NCBI GenBank assembly: GCA_963210315.1
Contig: OY723300.1
Span: forward strand, 1,116,001 to 1,180,000
From: Rhynchopus euleeides
Lineage: Eukaryota; Euglenozoa; Diplonemea; Diplonemida; Diplonemidae
Reading direction: 5' to 3'
Length of the DNA: 64,000 bases
Shown: in pieces, positions 19,347-31,945 of the stretch
Position numbering within the stretch: the first letter of the stretch is position 1
Layout of the letters: each line of letters begins with the position of its first letter
Notes under the pieces: generated by a model
Databases searched by the model: none
Seen by the model: only the letters and a program-made list of their open reading frames with translations
What the model was told of the DNA's origin: nothing
Position numbers and translations under genes: made by a program

Positions 19347-20294
19347 GTCTGAGTTCTGCGGAACTGGCTTCAAGGGACGCCCCCTCGTAATGACTGGGTG
19401 GATGGAGCCAAGTAATACCAGGTGGTCGGACACCGGAACTCTCGGCATTTATTAGTCGCGGGAACTGTGTCCGTGTGGTCGGGTGTGACCCCTTCCGATT
19501 CCACTGATTCCACTCTTGAACATGTAGTGTTGAAAGATACTTGGTGTTCTGATGTTTTACAGGGTACTTGACAAAGGAAAGAGGGTGGTCAGTCTTGTGA
19601 TCCACCCTGAATCCTTCCTGTGAGCAGCAGATCCACAACACCTCGACTTCTTTCAGCGGCTGTATTGATATTGCCTGACACAGCAAACATGATTCAATTG
19701 GAGGAACAAGCCTCGTACACCAGCGGCCCAAAAGGTGGATTTCATGTATGGTTTTAGGATTTCCCTTACTACTGATGGTGTAGAGACTACAAAGCCTGAC
19801 CTGATGACGCCGCCATGAACCTGGGAGACACGCCGCGTGAGAAGGGACCTCGGTGCGGGGTGGCGTGAAGATCCTGCCTGAGTGCCCTCGTCGGGACCCG
19901 CGGTAAACCGTGGCGTTCCCCCCGAGGCAAGTCCAGGACGAAGGTTGCAGATAACCGCTGCACCTCTTCGTCCGAAAGGAGCTCACAGGATAGGGGAACT
20001 GCCCACACCCCACTCACGACAGTGTATCCGAAAGGTGCACTGCGCGTGTGGTGGCGGTGTCGGGTCCAGACCCACCTCGTTCCCCCATGCCCGTCAGTTG
20101 TTGCCCCTGCAGGGGTGGCTGCTGTCTGGCATGGGGGGCGCCCTCCCTGCCTTGCAAGGGAAAATGTAGAACGGCATGCTGCCCGTTTCTTCATTTTTTC
20201 ACCTTGCCTGGCAGGGGGGGGCCCACCCTCACGGGGGGAAAAAGAGGAACGGCATGCTGCCCGTTCACTCTTTTTTCCTCCCGTCGTGGGTGGG
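19347..20294. repeat. 950-bp direct repeat, copy 1
   Basis: From GGTCTGAGTTCTGCGGAACT to TCCCGTCGTGGGTGGGC, repeated almost exactly at 33745-34690. The - strand frames (such as 19339-20013) have no recognisable domain. The ends show no clear TIR or poly(A), so the mechanism of duplication is not clear. Confidence 0.85.
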
Positions 20295-20484
20295 CCCACT
20301 TCCGGCCATAAAATTGGCCGGAAATTTTTTTCAGCAAAAAATCCATTTTTTGCTGAAAATAGAAAAAATATTTTAAAATATTTTTTGGCAAAAATATTTT
20401 TGAAAATATTTTTTGAAAGTTGCAAACATAAAAAAATATTCTGGAATATTCTGGCCCAAAACATATGTTTGGGGCACTATGCCT

Positions 20485-21645
20485 AGGGGGGGTCAAATGC
20501 CACCCTTTTACGTGGACAAACACGATTTTTCAAAAAACCGGCGCAGAGGCCCCAAAGCCCCCGTAAACCCTCCAAATCCCCCCAGATCGGTCCGGAAACC
20601 CATCGAACCCCACTTTTCCACCATTCCGGGCACCTCAGGTGCCCGAATTGGGGTACCTAAATTTTGTGCCACCGTTTGGTACCGGACAGTGCCACTGTGT
20701 GGGAGGTTGGAAAAGAAAATGCCCCAATACACCACATCTGAGGGTTGCAATGCATGTTGCTTGCCAACCACGTCATCCGGTGGGTGTCAGGCGCTATGTA
20801 GGTGGCATTAGCCAGGTCTTCGATGAGTTCTGGCTTGTATATGTACCTCCCTGCCACCATGCACCGGGAGGCTGCCTGTAGGTACGGAACAAGTCCAGAT
20901 GGTCGTGTGATTCCTGTGCAGCAGTGCTCCACAACCGGGATGTGTTGACAACGACTGTTGCAACACGAGCTGTACATTCCGGGAACACACGAAGTGCGCT
21001 GTCGTGGTACCCATTGTGCCAGAATTGGTACTTGCTGCGGTCTACTTTGCCTGGCCCAAGAGCACTGGTACTGAACAGTGCAATATGCGTGGCGAGGTGA
21101 ATGCAACGGAAGCGCGCAAAGTCAATACAGCTCTCGGATGGCGGGTGGTGGTGTCACTAGTGTGTGACGTTCACTCGAGGATACAACGCATCACAATGAA
21201 TCAGCAACCGTGGACCGAGTACAATACGCTCTCTGTGGCTGGTGTGGGGGACAAAGGCAGTGCCTGTGCCGCAGGCAGGGAGGTACATATACAAGCCAGA
21301 ACACATCGAAGACCTGGCTGATGCCACCTACATAGCGCCTGACACCCACCGGATGACGTGGTTGGCAAGCAACATGCATTGCAACCCTCAGATGTGGTGT
21401 GTTGGGGCATTTTCTTTTCCAACCTCCCACACAGTGGCACTGTACGGTACCAAACGGTGGCACAAAATTTAGGTACCCCAATTCGGGCACCTGAGGTGCC
21501 CGGAATGGTGGAAAAGTGGGGTTCGATGGGTTTCCGGACCGATCTGGGGGGGTTTGGAGGGTTTACGGGGGCTTTGGGGCCTCTGCGCCGGTTTTTTGAA
21601 AAATCGTGTTTGTCACCCCCATTTGACCCCCCCTACCCCCCCCCC
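20485..21645. mobile_element. Foldback element, arms about 375 bp
   Basis: Bases 20485-20865 are the near-exact reverse complement of 21265-21645; the outer ends read GGGGGGGTCAAATG. The 400-bp centre has no recognisable gene. Long perfect arms with a short loop are typical of foldback DNA elements. The 190 bp before it (20295-20484) is AT-rich AAATATTTT sequence related to that at 18100-18240. Confidence 0.75.
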
Positions 21646-21874
21646 CCTCCGGCCATTGCCAGACAAACTCGCAGCGCAGCTGGCAGCTCTGAAGCTGCGC
21701 GAAGTGGCTGGCGCTGCCCGACAGCAAGGGTTCAGAACACCCGGAGTGGGGAGGGGGACACCTGACACAGGTCACCTCCAGCCGAAGCCACCGGGGGGTG
21801 GTGGTGTGTGGGTGGTGTCGTGAAACGAATGCGATAAAAAAAACTGCGCGATACTATTTTTTCTTCCCGTCAGG

Positions 21875-21983
21875 GGGGTCTTCGCTACGGGGGTGGTCGT
21901 CAGTGCATTTTTGGTGCATTTCCTGTTGAATTGGCTGAAAACTGACGAAGACTGACGAAGAATAACGGCCAGCGAAGACCCCC
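21875..21983. mobile_element. MITE-like element, copy 2
   Basis: Same family as 5951-6055 with ends GGGGTCTTCGCTAC and CAGCGAAGACCCCC. TCAGG lies at 21870-21874 and 21984-21988, a second 5-bp duplication if the last C is counted in the element. The remaining sequence from 21646 to 22165 is noncoding. Confidence 0.8.
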
Positions 21984-22165
21984 TCAGGCTCGGATACTCA
22001 ACGTGTTGTGAACCCTCTAAGTGACACACGGCGGGCTGCCAGCCTGGGAAGAGGGGGTGGGGGTGTGGTGTGTGGAGTGTCTGCATAGTGGAAGGCATCA
22101 TCAGAGCTCGCTCGGTGCAACCCTACGCTAAAACATCAGAAAAAAAAAGGTTGGCACCCTGCGTT

Positions 22166-22854
22166 CAGGGTTTTCGCTAGCACCGGGGGGGTCAGGCGGT
22201 AAAAATATCGGTGCGGTGCTCTTCGAACCGAAAATCAGAGGGGGGAAAAAAAACTTTCCGCGGTGGTGCTTTGCACCGAAAAATCCCCACCCCATCGGGA
22301 GCGCACCACGCGAACACACGTTCCGCTCTTTGCTGTAGTGTAGGTGTACTGATGGTTCACCGCAGCGCGGTGTACCATCGGTGTACCTACACGAGTGTAC
22401 GGGCACTGGGTGCCACTGACCCCCGATTCGAATGGTTTCGGGGTCGTTTTGTCCAACGACGCCCCTTTCTCGACATGTTGCCGTCGCATCCACGCAAGGT
22501 GGTGGCGATCTCGTAGACAGGCACACGGCACAGGGGGGTCTGGGGGGCGGAGCCCCCCAGCCGCCGGAGGCCATGGTAGTGAACATCTGTTCATTGCAGT
22601 CTCGGGCAGTCGGGATTCCCTCGGGTTTGTGATGCTCGTAAGTAGGCTTCGCTGTTTCGCAGCCCGACCAGCAGGAGGAGATCACCGGTCCCTGGGTGAC
22701 ACCAAAAAAAATCGGGGGGAAGAAAAAAAAAACAAAAACGGTGCTAAGCACCGCTCCCAAGGGCGGTGCTTTGCACATTCCGAAAAACCGAAAAACCCCC
22801 AGAAAAAAAACAATTGGTGCAAAGCACCGGTTTTCGGTGCTAGCGAAACCCCTG
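22166..22854. mobile_element. 689-bp non-autonomous hAT-like element
   Basis: TIRs CAGGGTTTTCGCTAGCACCG (left) and the complement of CAGGGGTTTCGCTAGCACCG (right). The 8 bases outside are CCTGCGTT (22158-22165) and CCTGCGTG (22855-22862), 7 of 8 matching. CAGGG termini and 8-bp duplications are hAT traits. The interior repeats GGTGCTTTGCACC-type palindromes near the ends and contains one GC palindromic repeat (22538-22588), so that repeat has been picked up or inserted. No transposase. Confidence 0.8.
22538..22588 (-). repeat. Dispersed GC palindromic repeat, copy 4
   Basis: Reverse-strand copy of the repeat at 777-826, located inside the hAT-like element. Confidence 0.85.
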
Positions 22855-23907
<1,053 letters not shown>

Positions 23908-24837
23908 ATGACGGAGATGCAGACCGCCCCTTCCAGGCTGGGAGGCCCCCTGCCTGTGAGGGGGATGCAGGCGTCGCCGGGGCAGCCGCTTCAGAAGCTC
24001 ACCTTCCCGCAGCAGCTGTGTGCGAAGCTGTTCGCGGGTTCGGTTGCCGGGGTGGTTGGGGTGTCGGCGTGCTACCCCATCGATTTTGCCAAGACGAAGC
24101 TCCAGAAGCCGATGCCGAATGAGCCGAGATACGCCGGCATCCTCGACGTCCTCCGCACGACACGCTCCATCGGGGGAACCGGCGCGTGGTACCACGGCCT
24201 CCGCCCCAACCTCACGGGAATTATTCCAGAGAAGGGGTTGAAGTTGGCTGTCTTCGACATCGCGCGTGACTCCCTGAGGGAGGCTGACGGGTCTGTCACC
24301 CGCAAATCGGAGGCGGCAGCAGCTGTCACTGCTGCGGTTGCGCAGGTCGTGGTGACGACCCCAATGGAGATTGTCAAAATCCGCTGCCAGCTCTCCGGGG
24401 ACAGCATGCTGAACGTGGTGCGCGAGCTCGGGTTCCGGGGGTGCTACAAGGGGTATTTCTCCACCCTCTCGCGGGACGTCACTTTCAACCTGCTGTTCTT
24501 CCCGACGCAGTCCTTCCTGAAGGAGCGTTGGATCACCCCCGACGTGTCGGAAGGGGGCAAGGTCGCCTACTCCTTCGCCGCCGGCATTTCGGGCGGTGTC
24601 ATCGGTGCAATCGCCTCCACCCCGCTCGACGTCGTGAAGACACGCCTCCAATCGGGTGACACGGGGAGCATCCCCTCCGTCGCGCGTGGGATCGTGCAGA
24701 ACGAAGGTTTCTCCGCCCTCTTCCTCGGCGTCGGCCCGCGGTGCGCCGCGATCGCCCCGCTCTTCGGCATTGCAATCTGCATTTTCGACCTCCAGAAGCG
24801 CGCCCTTGCCTCATTCGGCTACGACGTGCCGATGTGA
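23908..24837 (+). CDS. Mitochondrial carrier, glutamate-carrier type (SLC25A18/A22-like)
   Basis: 309-residue single-exon protein of the usual SLC25 length, in the mitochondrial inner membrane. The three tandem repeats carry the signature PxD/ExxK/R at residues 57 (PIDFAKTKLQ), 152 (PMEIVKIRCQ) and 239 (PLDVVKTRLQ). Features typical of glutamate and aspartate/glutamate carriers are NLTGIIPEKGLKLA (about 101-114), TTPMEIVK and RCAAIAPLFGIA near the C-terminus. There is no N-terminal EF-hand region, so it is closer to the H+/glutamate carriers than to the Ca2+-regulated antiporters. I chose ATG 23908; the frame also continues upstream without an ATG. Its presence implies a metabolically active mitochondrion. 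The substrate assignment is by family similarity and could be a neighbouring amino-acid carrier. Confidence 0.9.
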   Translation: MTEMQTAPSRLGGPLPVRGMQASPGQPLQKLTFPQQLCAKLFAGSVAGVVGVSACYPIDFAKTKLQKPMPNEPRYAGILDVLRTTRSIGGTGAWYHGLRPNLTGIIPEKGLKLAVFDIARDSLREADGSVTRKSEAAAAVTAAVAQVVVTTPMEIVKIRCQLSGDSMLNVVRELGFRGCYKGYFSTLSRDVTFNLLFFPTQSFLKERWITPDVSEGGKVAYSFAAGISGGVIGAIASTPLDVVKTRLQSGDTGSIPSVARGIVQNEGFSALFLGVGPRCAAIAPLFGIAICIFDLQKRALASFGYDVPM

Positions 24838-27800
24838 ATTTAGCTCCCTCTTCGTTTGCAAGATGGAGCGATAGCGTGGAGTGTCGGGGTGTATGTCATG
24901 CGGTGCAGCAATCTGCCTCCTCCCCCCTGCCAGTGAGAGGGGCACCGGCAGTCAAGAGCGCGGGGGAATGCGGGGGTGGGGTGCGGGGGGGAGGTGTTAG
25001 TCGGGTTGGTTCTCGGGTTGGAGGAGAGAGGGAGAGAAGGAGGGGGGCATATAGGAAGGTGGGTTGGGCTCGGTGCGGTCTGCACTGCTGCAAAACCATG
25101 AAAATTGGGGTGGGGGGGGGGGGGGGATGGGGTGGGATGGGTGGTGAGGGTGGGGGGGGGGGGTTTTGCTTCTGTTGTGTCAACACCTGTGTGTGTGTGT
25201 GGCTCAAGTTTTGGTGCCCGGGCAGAGAAGGAGGGGAGGGGGGCAGAAACTCCCGCCCTTCACACCGACATGCCCTCCCTCTCTTCCCCCCCCCCCCTCC
25301 CCCCCCACTCCCAAAAAGGACTAGCATTGCAAGAAGGTGCTGGGAGATTTACTTTTCCATTCACTCTCGACGATCAAATCCCCCCCCATCCCCACCGCCT
25401 CTCAGCACCCCACACCACACCCTGCACTGACTGAAATGAACATACGAACGTGATGTTGTGTTGTGGGGTTTTTTTAGATCTCTTGTGTGGAGAGGGGGGA
25501 TGGGGTACAGTCTTTCGTTTGTCTGGTTTGAGCCCTTGAGTGTTACGGGTTGTTAGACGGGGTGGGTGGGGGCAGTGACCGCATCAAGAGCAAAGGAGTT
25601 GGCGGTGCTCGGTGCAAATAGGTTGAGTTGTTTTTTCTCTTCTTCTTATGTCTGTTGTGTCTATTGTTCTGGATTCTTGTTGCAGCTTCCACACCCCACT
25701 GGTCCCTGCTGGATGCCTGGGTGGACAGCAACTCATGGGTGGAGAGCACAAACGGGGCGTGATGATTTTCCGCCCGGCATCTCTGATGACGATAAAAGAA
25801 GATAGTGGTTTCGAAGGCTTCGCCTGGTATTCGTAAGGCCGTGCTGATTGAAGTGTCGCACCACATACACCGGCACGGCAAATTATACCCCTTTTTTTCC
25901 TTGGAAATAACAGCCGGGAAAGTCCTCCCTCCTGTTCAGCCGAGTGAATCTCAAAAGAGACAAAAGGAAGTTGGCATGTTCTTTGAACACAGAACCATCA
26001 CCGCCACCACCCTACCCCCCTCCTCTCCCGTGAACAGTTTTCCCGCGCCGGCAATGCCGAACTGTCAACATCAAAATGACCCCCTCATGGCATTGTCTTA
26101 GCGGGAGGTGATGTGTTTCAGCCCCAGCAGGTTTTGTGCGGTCCCCTGTTGCAGCGGACCGCAACAGCACCCGGTGCACATACGCACTGCTCCTTGCCCG
26201 CCCCTTTGCTTTTTAACTGTGCGCCCCAAATTTCGCACCCACCCACCCACCCACCCCCCCCGTGACTGCCTGGTCTGCGCACCGCCTGCATCTTATTCTG
26301 CATCGCAACTGTGATGGATCGAAGCTGCAGGCCGGAGGCGAATCAGTGGATTGGCCCTCTTGCTGAGGCACACCTTTCAAGGAAGAAGGGGAAAAAAAAT
26401 ATCCCGTGTGCCTTTAGGGGGAAACCAAGACCAACTAACCAACAAAGGAACAGGCTCGATCGAAGCTGCAGGCCGGAGGCGATGCAAAGGCAATGCCACC
26501 GTGCGGCCAGGGAGAACAGGAAACAGCGCCCCCCTCTCACCGGGGGGGCTCTCTAAAATTCTAATACGGTCAAAAAAAAGCGTTCAACTCGTTCAACCCT
26601 CTTCCGCATCACTCCTTGCTAGGGATAACTGCTGCAGCCCAACCACCCTTGGGTATATTGTATTTGACGTGCGCCTTTCACTCCTTCACTCTTTCACTCT
26701 CAAGTGCAGAAGATATGTGGGTGCTCTCACAGTATAGGGCGACACACACCTGCACAGGGTGGGGTGCAATACTGGCAGAGGGTGAACGGGCACGCCTTCC
26801 TCCTCCCTCTGATTTGGAAGAAATTCAACCCAGCTTTTCGCGCTGCAAAAACCAAAGAGGCGGCATGTGGTATCACATACATTTGTGCTGTGTGAAATCC
26901 CCATCTCCGGTGGCAAAAAAAAAGACGATCAGAGAGAAAAGTCTATCTCCCCCAACTAAAGACAGAATGCCCCCCCCCCCCCAACAAACAAGATACACCG
27001 CCTCTCGCCTGCCTTCTGCCTTCTTTCAGAGCGGGGAGGAGTCGGGTGAAGGGGATGTGCATGCGCTGTCGTTTCCAACTCATTCCTTCGTCGTCTGATT
27101 CGAATTCTGTTACGTTCAGGGCTGAGGCCAGGTGGTGGGGGTTGGTGGGGGGAGGGTGCATATATCTTACGAAGTGCTTTTGACACTCTCGGTTCTGCGC
27201 TGGTGCGCCGAACCTGTTTAGGTGTAGAGCGACGGAGAGAGGTGTTGCGGGTGACATCTTTTATTTTTTTTGAAAAAAAATCTACTGTTCAAAAGACCCA
27301 AAAACAGGCTGGGGGTGAAAGGAACCCAGTTGTTTTCGTCGTTTACGCAGCGCTATTTAGCAACCTTTGCTGTGTGTATCACGCCAGGCTCCTTCTGTCG
27401 TCAATGAGGGCCTTCGCTGCTCTGCGTCCGACACATGTCAATCAAGTAGCAACCTTTGGTAGCGCAGGGTTCACTTATCTGCACGAAGAGCGGAAGACTG
27501 AATATCAAACCCTGTGCCCGTCAGACTGCGGTCGAGCAACGGGTGGGGAAGAGGCCCTTCTGAAGGAGGCAGGGGGGGATAGCTGCCGAATGTGACAGAT
27601 TGAGCATCGCCCCGTGATCTTGTCGATGGTAAAAAAAAACGGAGAAAGAAACAAAACGGAAGAATGAGGAAATTGGAACAGAGAAAAATACAGGGGAAAT
27701 TGATTGTGTGCGCGCCACTTTCCTGGGACCTACCCCCCCCCCCCCCCCCATCTTTTGCGCCAGGGAGTTGGGTCGTCGCCACCACCGCCAAGCACAGCAA

Positions 27801-28868
27801 CAGGAGCAAAAGAGAAATATCACAAAACGAACTAAAAACAAATCGAAGAACCCTGAAGCAGCGTGCCCCTCTATCCGGGGGCTGCTCCGAGCATGGCCAA
27901 AAAAATGTTGAAAAAGTGTTCAAGTTGAAAAAGACACACACTGTGCACGCCACTGCCTAGTCGCCTCGCACGTCAGGTGGTTGGCTGCCCCTGCATGCTC
28001 GTTCCCCTCCAATGCCCAGAAAATACCCCTCATCCCCGCCAGGGCCGATGTTCCCGGTGACCCACACCCCCATCCAAAAAAAACACAACAGAACCAACTT
28101 ATCTGAAGAGCTGGAAAAAATACACAAAAAACCCATTCTTTTATCCCTTCAGTGCACCTGGGCTCTGACAGCTTTGCGCGTTAGACAGCAGGGTCCCCTG
28201 AAGTTCCCTCCTGAACCCCTTCCGACCCCCAACCTGCCCTGCTCCCCCCCGATGATGAAGGGTGAGGGTGGGGTTTGAAAAGCCCATCCAAGGTGGTGTG
28301 GCAGGTGACAGCTGAGGGGGGCATGATCTGATGTGGTGGGCTCACAACACGAATACGTGGTCAAGGCAGAAACAACACTCAAAGGAGGTTCAAAAAAAGG
28401 CAATCGTCGAGAAAGGTGCGTAAGAAAGACTCCGTCAATCGGCCTGTTCGGAGGGTGCCACCTCCGGTGAATCTTTTGTATTTTCTCGAGGGTTGGTTCC
28501 CAGAAGAAAGCCATCGCCTTTATCTTCAAAATAAACCCCGCATACACACACATATCATGCGTGCCCCCCCGTGCCCCCTCCCACTTGTTGGCACACCCCA
28601 TCACAAGGACCCCCCCCAGCGGATTTCGACTCTCGGCGAGATGAACTCTCCCCCCACCCCCCCTCCACCCCCCATCCCTATATCCACCATCCGCTGTCTT
28701 CTTTGTCTCCATAGAAATGTCAACCTTTTTCTGTATGCCTTGTGCAACCCATCCCCGTCCCCCCCCTCTGCCGAGCCACGCGTGCCTTCTGTCAGCTGTT
28801 GTCGATGAGGGCGTGTGTGCAATCCCCTGACCCCCACCCCCACCGCCCCCCCCCCCCCCTGTCCCCAA
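24838..28868. other. Long intergenic region, no gene recognised
   Basis: G/C homopolymer runs are frequent and reading frames look random. Supported content: a dispersed 75-bp motif at 25312-25386; a 24-bp unit GATCGAAGCTGCAGGCCGGA... occurring at 26317 and 26457; and fragments at 26485-26610 and 27857-27925 that resemble 59266-59366 (GCAATGCC.CCGTGCGGCCAG; GAGCA.GGCCAAAAA.). Nothing else stands out. Confidence 0.5.
25312..25386 (+). repeat. Dispersed 75-bp CACTCTCGACGA motif, copy 1
   Basis: Runs from AAAAAGGACTAGCATTGCAA through GGTGCTGGGAGA to CATTCACTCTCGACGATCAA. Closely matched at 52633-52707 and, more loosely, at 35841-35912, 51661-51712 and 56721-56785. A weak sixth match lies near 35258-35325. 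Confidence 0.8.
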
Positions 28869-29049
28869 CACGGTGGGATCTTGTAAATTTTACATGTAAA
28901 AATACTGATTTTTACATGTATTATACATGTATAATACTTGCATGTCAACTATTATACATGTATAATACATGTATATGCCTGAAATATACATGTTGGGGTA
29001 ATCAGGCTGGGGGAAAAAACAACAAATCACAACGAATCACACCCGATCA

Positions 29050-29445
29050 CAACAAATCACAACGCCAAATGTTGTGATTTGTTGTGATTTGTTGCGATTT
29101 GTTGCGATTTGTTGTGGCCAGTTGTGATTTGTTGCGACCAGTTGTGACGACTTGTGACCCTTTTGTGATGAGTTGTGATGAGTTGTGATGAGGTGTGATC
29201 TGTTGTGATCTGTTGTGATCTGTTGTGATCGCGATCCAAAATTTCAAAAATTTAAAATTTTGGATCGCGATCACAACAGATCACAACAGATCACACCTCA
29301 TCACAACTCATCACAAAAGGGTCACAAGTCGTCACAACTGGTCACAACAAATCACACCACGTCACACCTAGTCACAACAAATCACAACTGGCCGCAACAA
29401 ATCGCAAAAAATCACAACAAATCACAACAAATCACAACAAATCGT
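29050..29445. repeat. TTGTGATTTG satellite, inverted about a central palindrome
   Basis: Tandem TTGTGAT(T/C)(T/A)G units (29070-29230) face their complement (29268-29440) about the centre GATCGCGATCCAAAATTT, making a near-perfect 190-bp-arm palindrome. Confidence 0.85.
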
Positions 29446-29828
29446 CAGCTGATTGAGGGTGTGATATGAGGGTTCTATCCAACAAGGATATCAAGGCGGC
29501 ACTTTCAAAGTCCTGCCAAGGACAGCGCCACGTGGGTGTGTGCTTCTGATATATGTTATGTCATCATGTGAACCCTCCCCAGCGTGTGCCAACATCCCTG
29601 ACACGCTCACGAAAAGCATGACACGGAGAAAACAGGTGCCGAAACAACCTGCCGAGCACACGGGTGGTGCCACGTTGATCCACGCAGCGATCTCCCATGA
29701 CAGGAATCCTTGTCGCCACGGCAGAGTCGCCGCAGACTGTGGGAGAGGTGTCGCCAGTCACCTTGAGGTTGCAGTGTGTCATCAGGCTAAGACCCGTGCC
29801 CTCTTCACCTCCCCTGTTAGGTTGCTCC
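29442..29828 (-). repeat. Dispersed 450-bp repeat, copy 3 (inverted)
   Basis: Reverse copy of the sequence at 6463-6910; faces copy 2 at 29977-30429 across a short spacer. Confidence 0.85.
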
Positions 29829-29976
29829 CATCACAACAAATCACAACATTTGCCTTGTGATTTGTTGTGATCTGTTGTGATCGGGTGTTGTCCTGGGCAA
29901 GACGTTAAACTACCTGGGAGGGCTTCCCCAGACCATGACGGGTGCTTGCACCAGGAGTTTGAAACAGCCACTCATG

Positions 29977-30429
29977 CCTTGCGATGCTCAAGTGCCTGCT
30001 GGACCCCTATGTCCTTCAGGCCCCAAAGCAGGCAACGATATGGGAGCAACCTAACAGGGGAGGTGAAGAGGGCACGGGTCTTAGCCTGATGACACACTGC
30101 AACCTCAAGGTGACTGGCGACACCTCTCCCACAGTCTGCGGCGACTCTGCCGTGGCGACAAGGCTTCCTGTCATGGGAGATCGCTGCGTGGATCAACGTG
30201 GCACCACCCGTGTGCTCGGCAGGTTGTTTCGGCACCTGTTTTCTCCGTGTCATGCTTTTCGTGAGCGTGTCAGGGATGTTGGCACACGCTGGGGAGGGTT
30301 CACATGATGACATAACATATATCAGAAGCACACACCCACGTGGCGCTGTCCTTGGCAGGACTTTGAAAGTGCCGCCTTGATATCCTTGTTGGATAGAACC
30401 CTCATATCACACCCTCAATCAGCTGACGA
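29977..30429 (+). repeat. Dispersed 450-bp repeat, copy 2
   Basis: Same orientation as 6463-6910. The preceding 29893-29965 also matches 58848-58916 (GACGTTAAACT.CCTGGG and GACCATGACGGGTGC). Confidence 0.85.
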
Positions 30430-30469
30430 TCGGGTGTGATTTGTTGTGATTTGTTGTTTTTTTCCCCAG

Positions 30470-30780
30470 CCTGATTACCCCACATGTAAAATACATGTAT
30501 ATCAAGTAAAAATACATGTATAATAGTTGCATGTCAACTATTATACATGTATTTTTACTTGATATACATGTATTTTACATGTATATTTCATGCATTTACA
30601 TGTATTTTACATGTATAATACTTGTCATGCAAGTATTATACATGTAAAATACTTGCATGACAAGTAAAATACTTGCATGCAAGTAAAATACATGTATTTT
30701 ACTTGCATGCAAGTATTTTACTTGTCATGCAAGTATTATACATGTATTTTACTTGTCGTGCAAGTATTTTACATGTGGGT
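30470..30780. repeat. ACATGTA/ACTTGCATGCAAGT palindromic AT-rich array
   Basis: Overlapping palindromes built from TACATGTA, TTGCATGCAA and TATAATAC. The same sequence class occurs at 28880-28990, 31960-32065 and 35068-35230, and joins the other blocks of the mosaic. Confidence 0.85.
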
Positions 30781-30789
30781 GGATGCGGA

Positions 30790-31945
30790 AACCCCCCCCC
30801 CCCTAAATACCATAACGATTTTTGGGAAATTTTCAAGCTGTCTCCCGGTCAGCCATGACCCACCCGGTGGGAAACTGATTTTTTGGTGTCGGGAATCACC
30901 CTGGCACCCACTCTGGGGCACCAGAAACGCCTCAGAATGGCCCAGATTGGCCAAAATAGGGTCTCCCAGGCCCCAGGGCCCGAATAGGGGCGAAATGGGT
31001 GAAAAAGTCGATTTCCCCCGTTTCTTCCAGCTACTGGTCGAGATATCGGCCCAGCACCAGCTGTTATGGGCCCACAGTATCTCTGTGGGGTCACCTGAGG
31101 GGTTCAGCGGGGCTGTGGGCGGTCTGTCTGTGGGAGAAAATGCAAAAAACTGCAGCCCCCATTTACGAGGGACCAGTGCACAAATAGGGGGGAAATGGGT
31201 AGTAACCGGTAGTTTTTCTGACTTCTCCCAGACTGGTAGCGACATCGGCCCAGCACCACCCTGGGGTGGGCCCACAGCAGTCCTGTAGGGCCACTCATGG
31301 GTTGAGGGGGGCTCTAGGCAACCTGGCTGTGTGCCGACACCTATAAAAACGACACTTTTCAGGTGCCAGGCCCCCAATTGGCCCACAGGCGAATGCAAGC
31401 CCCTTTTACTGCTGCACTGTCAGGTTGCAGGGTCATCGCAAACCCCTCAGGTGACCCCACAGGGATACTGTGGGCCCATCAAAGCTGGTGCTGGGCCGAT
31501 ATCTCGACCAGGAGCTGGAAGAAGCTGAAATGTTCGACTTTTTCACCCATTTCGCCCTATTAGTGCCTCTCACACGAACAAATGTCGTTTTTTGCGTTTT
31601 CTCCCACAGACAGACCGCCCAGAGCCCCGCTAAACCTCTCAGGTGACCCCACAGGGCTACTGTGGGCCCATAACAGCTGGTGCTGGGCCGATATCCCCAC
31701 CAGGAGCTGGAAGAAACAGGGAAAATCGACTTTTTCACCCATTTCCCCCCTATTTGGGCCCTGGGGCCTGGGAGACCCTATTTTGGCCAATCTGGGCCAT
31801 TCTGAGGCGTTTCTGGTGCCCCAGAGTGGGCACCAGGGTGGTTCCCGGCACCTAAAAATCAGTTTCCCACCGGGTGGGTCATGGCTGACCGGGAGACAGC
31901 TTGAAAATTTCCCAAAAATCGTTATGGTATTTAGGGGGGGGGGGT
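30790..31945. repeat. Inverted repeat with 350-bp arms and repeated internal units
   Basis: 30790-31140 is the near-exact inverse of 31595-31945. Shorter units containing CAGCTGGTGCTGGGCCGATA or its complement occur at about 31035-31080, 31235-31280, 31440-31520 and 31650-31700 in alternating orientation. No convincing coding sequence. Confidence 0.8.

Noticed and set aside
19339..20013. A 224-residue - strand ORF in the 950-bp repeat
   Set aside because: No domain, composition unlike the real genes here, and the repeat's copies differ by indels that shift this frame.
29050..29445. CRISPR-like or telomere-like array
   Set aside because: The units are contiguous and degenerate with no unique spacers, inside eukaryotic-type DNA.
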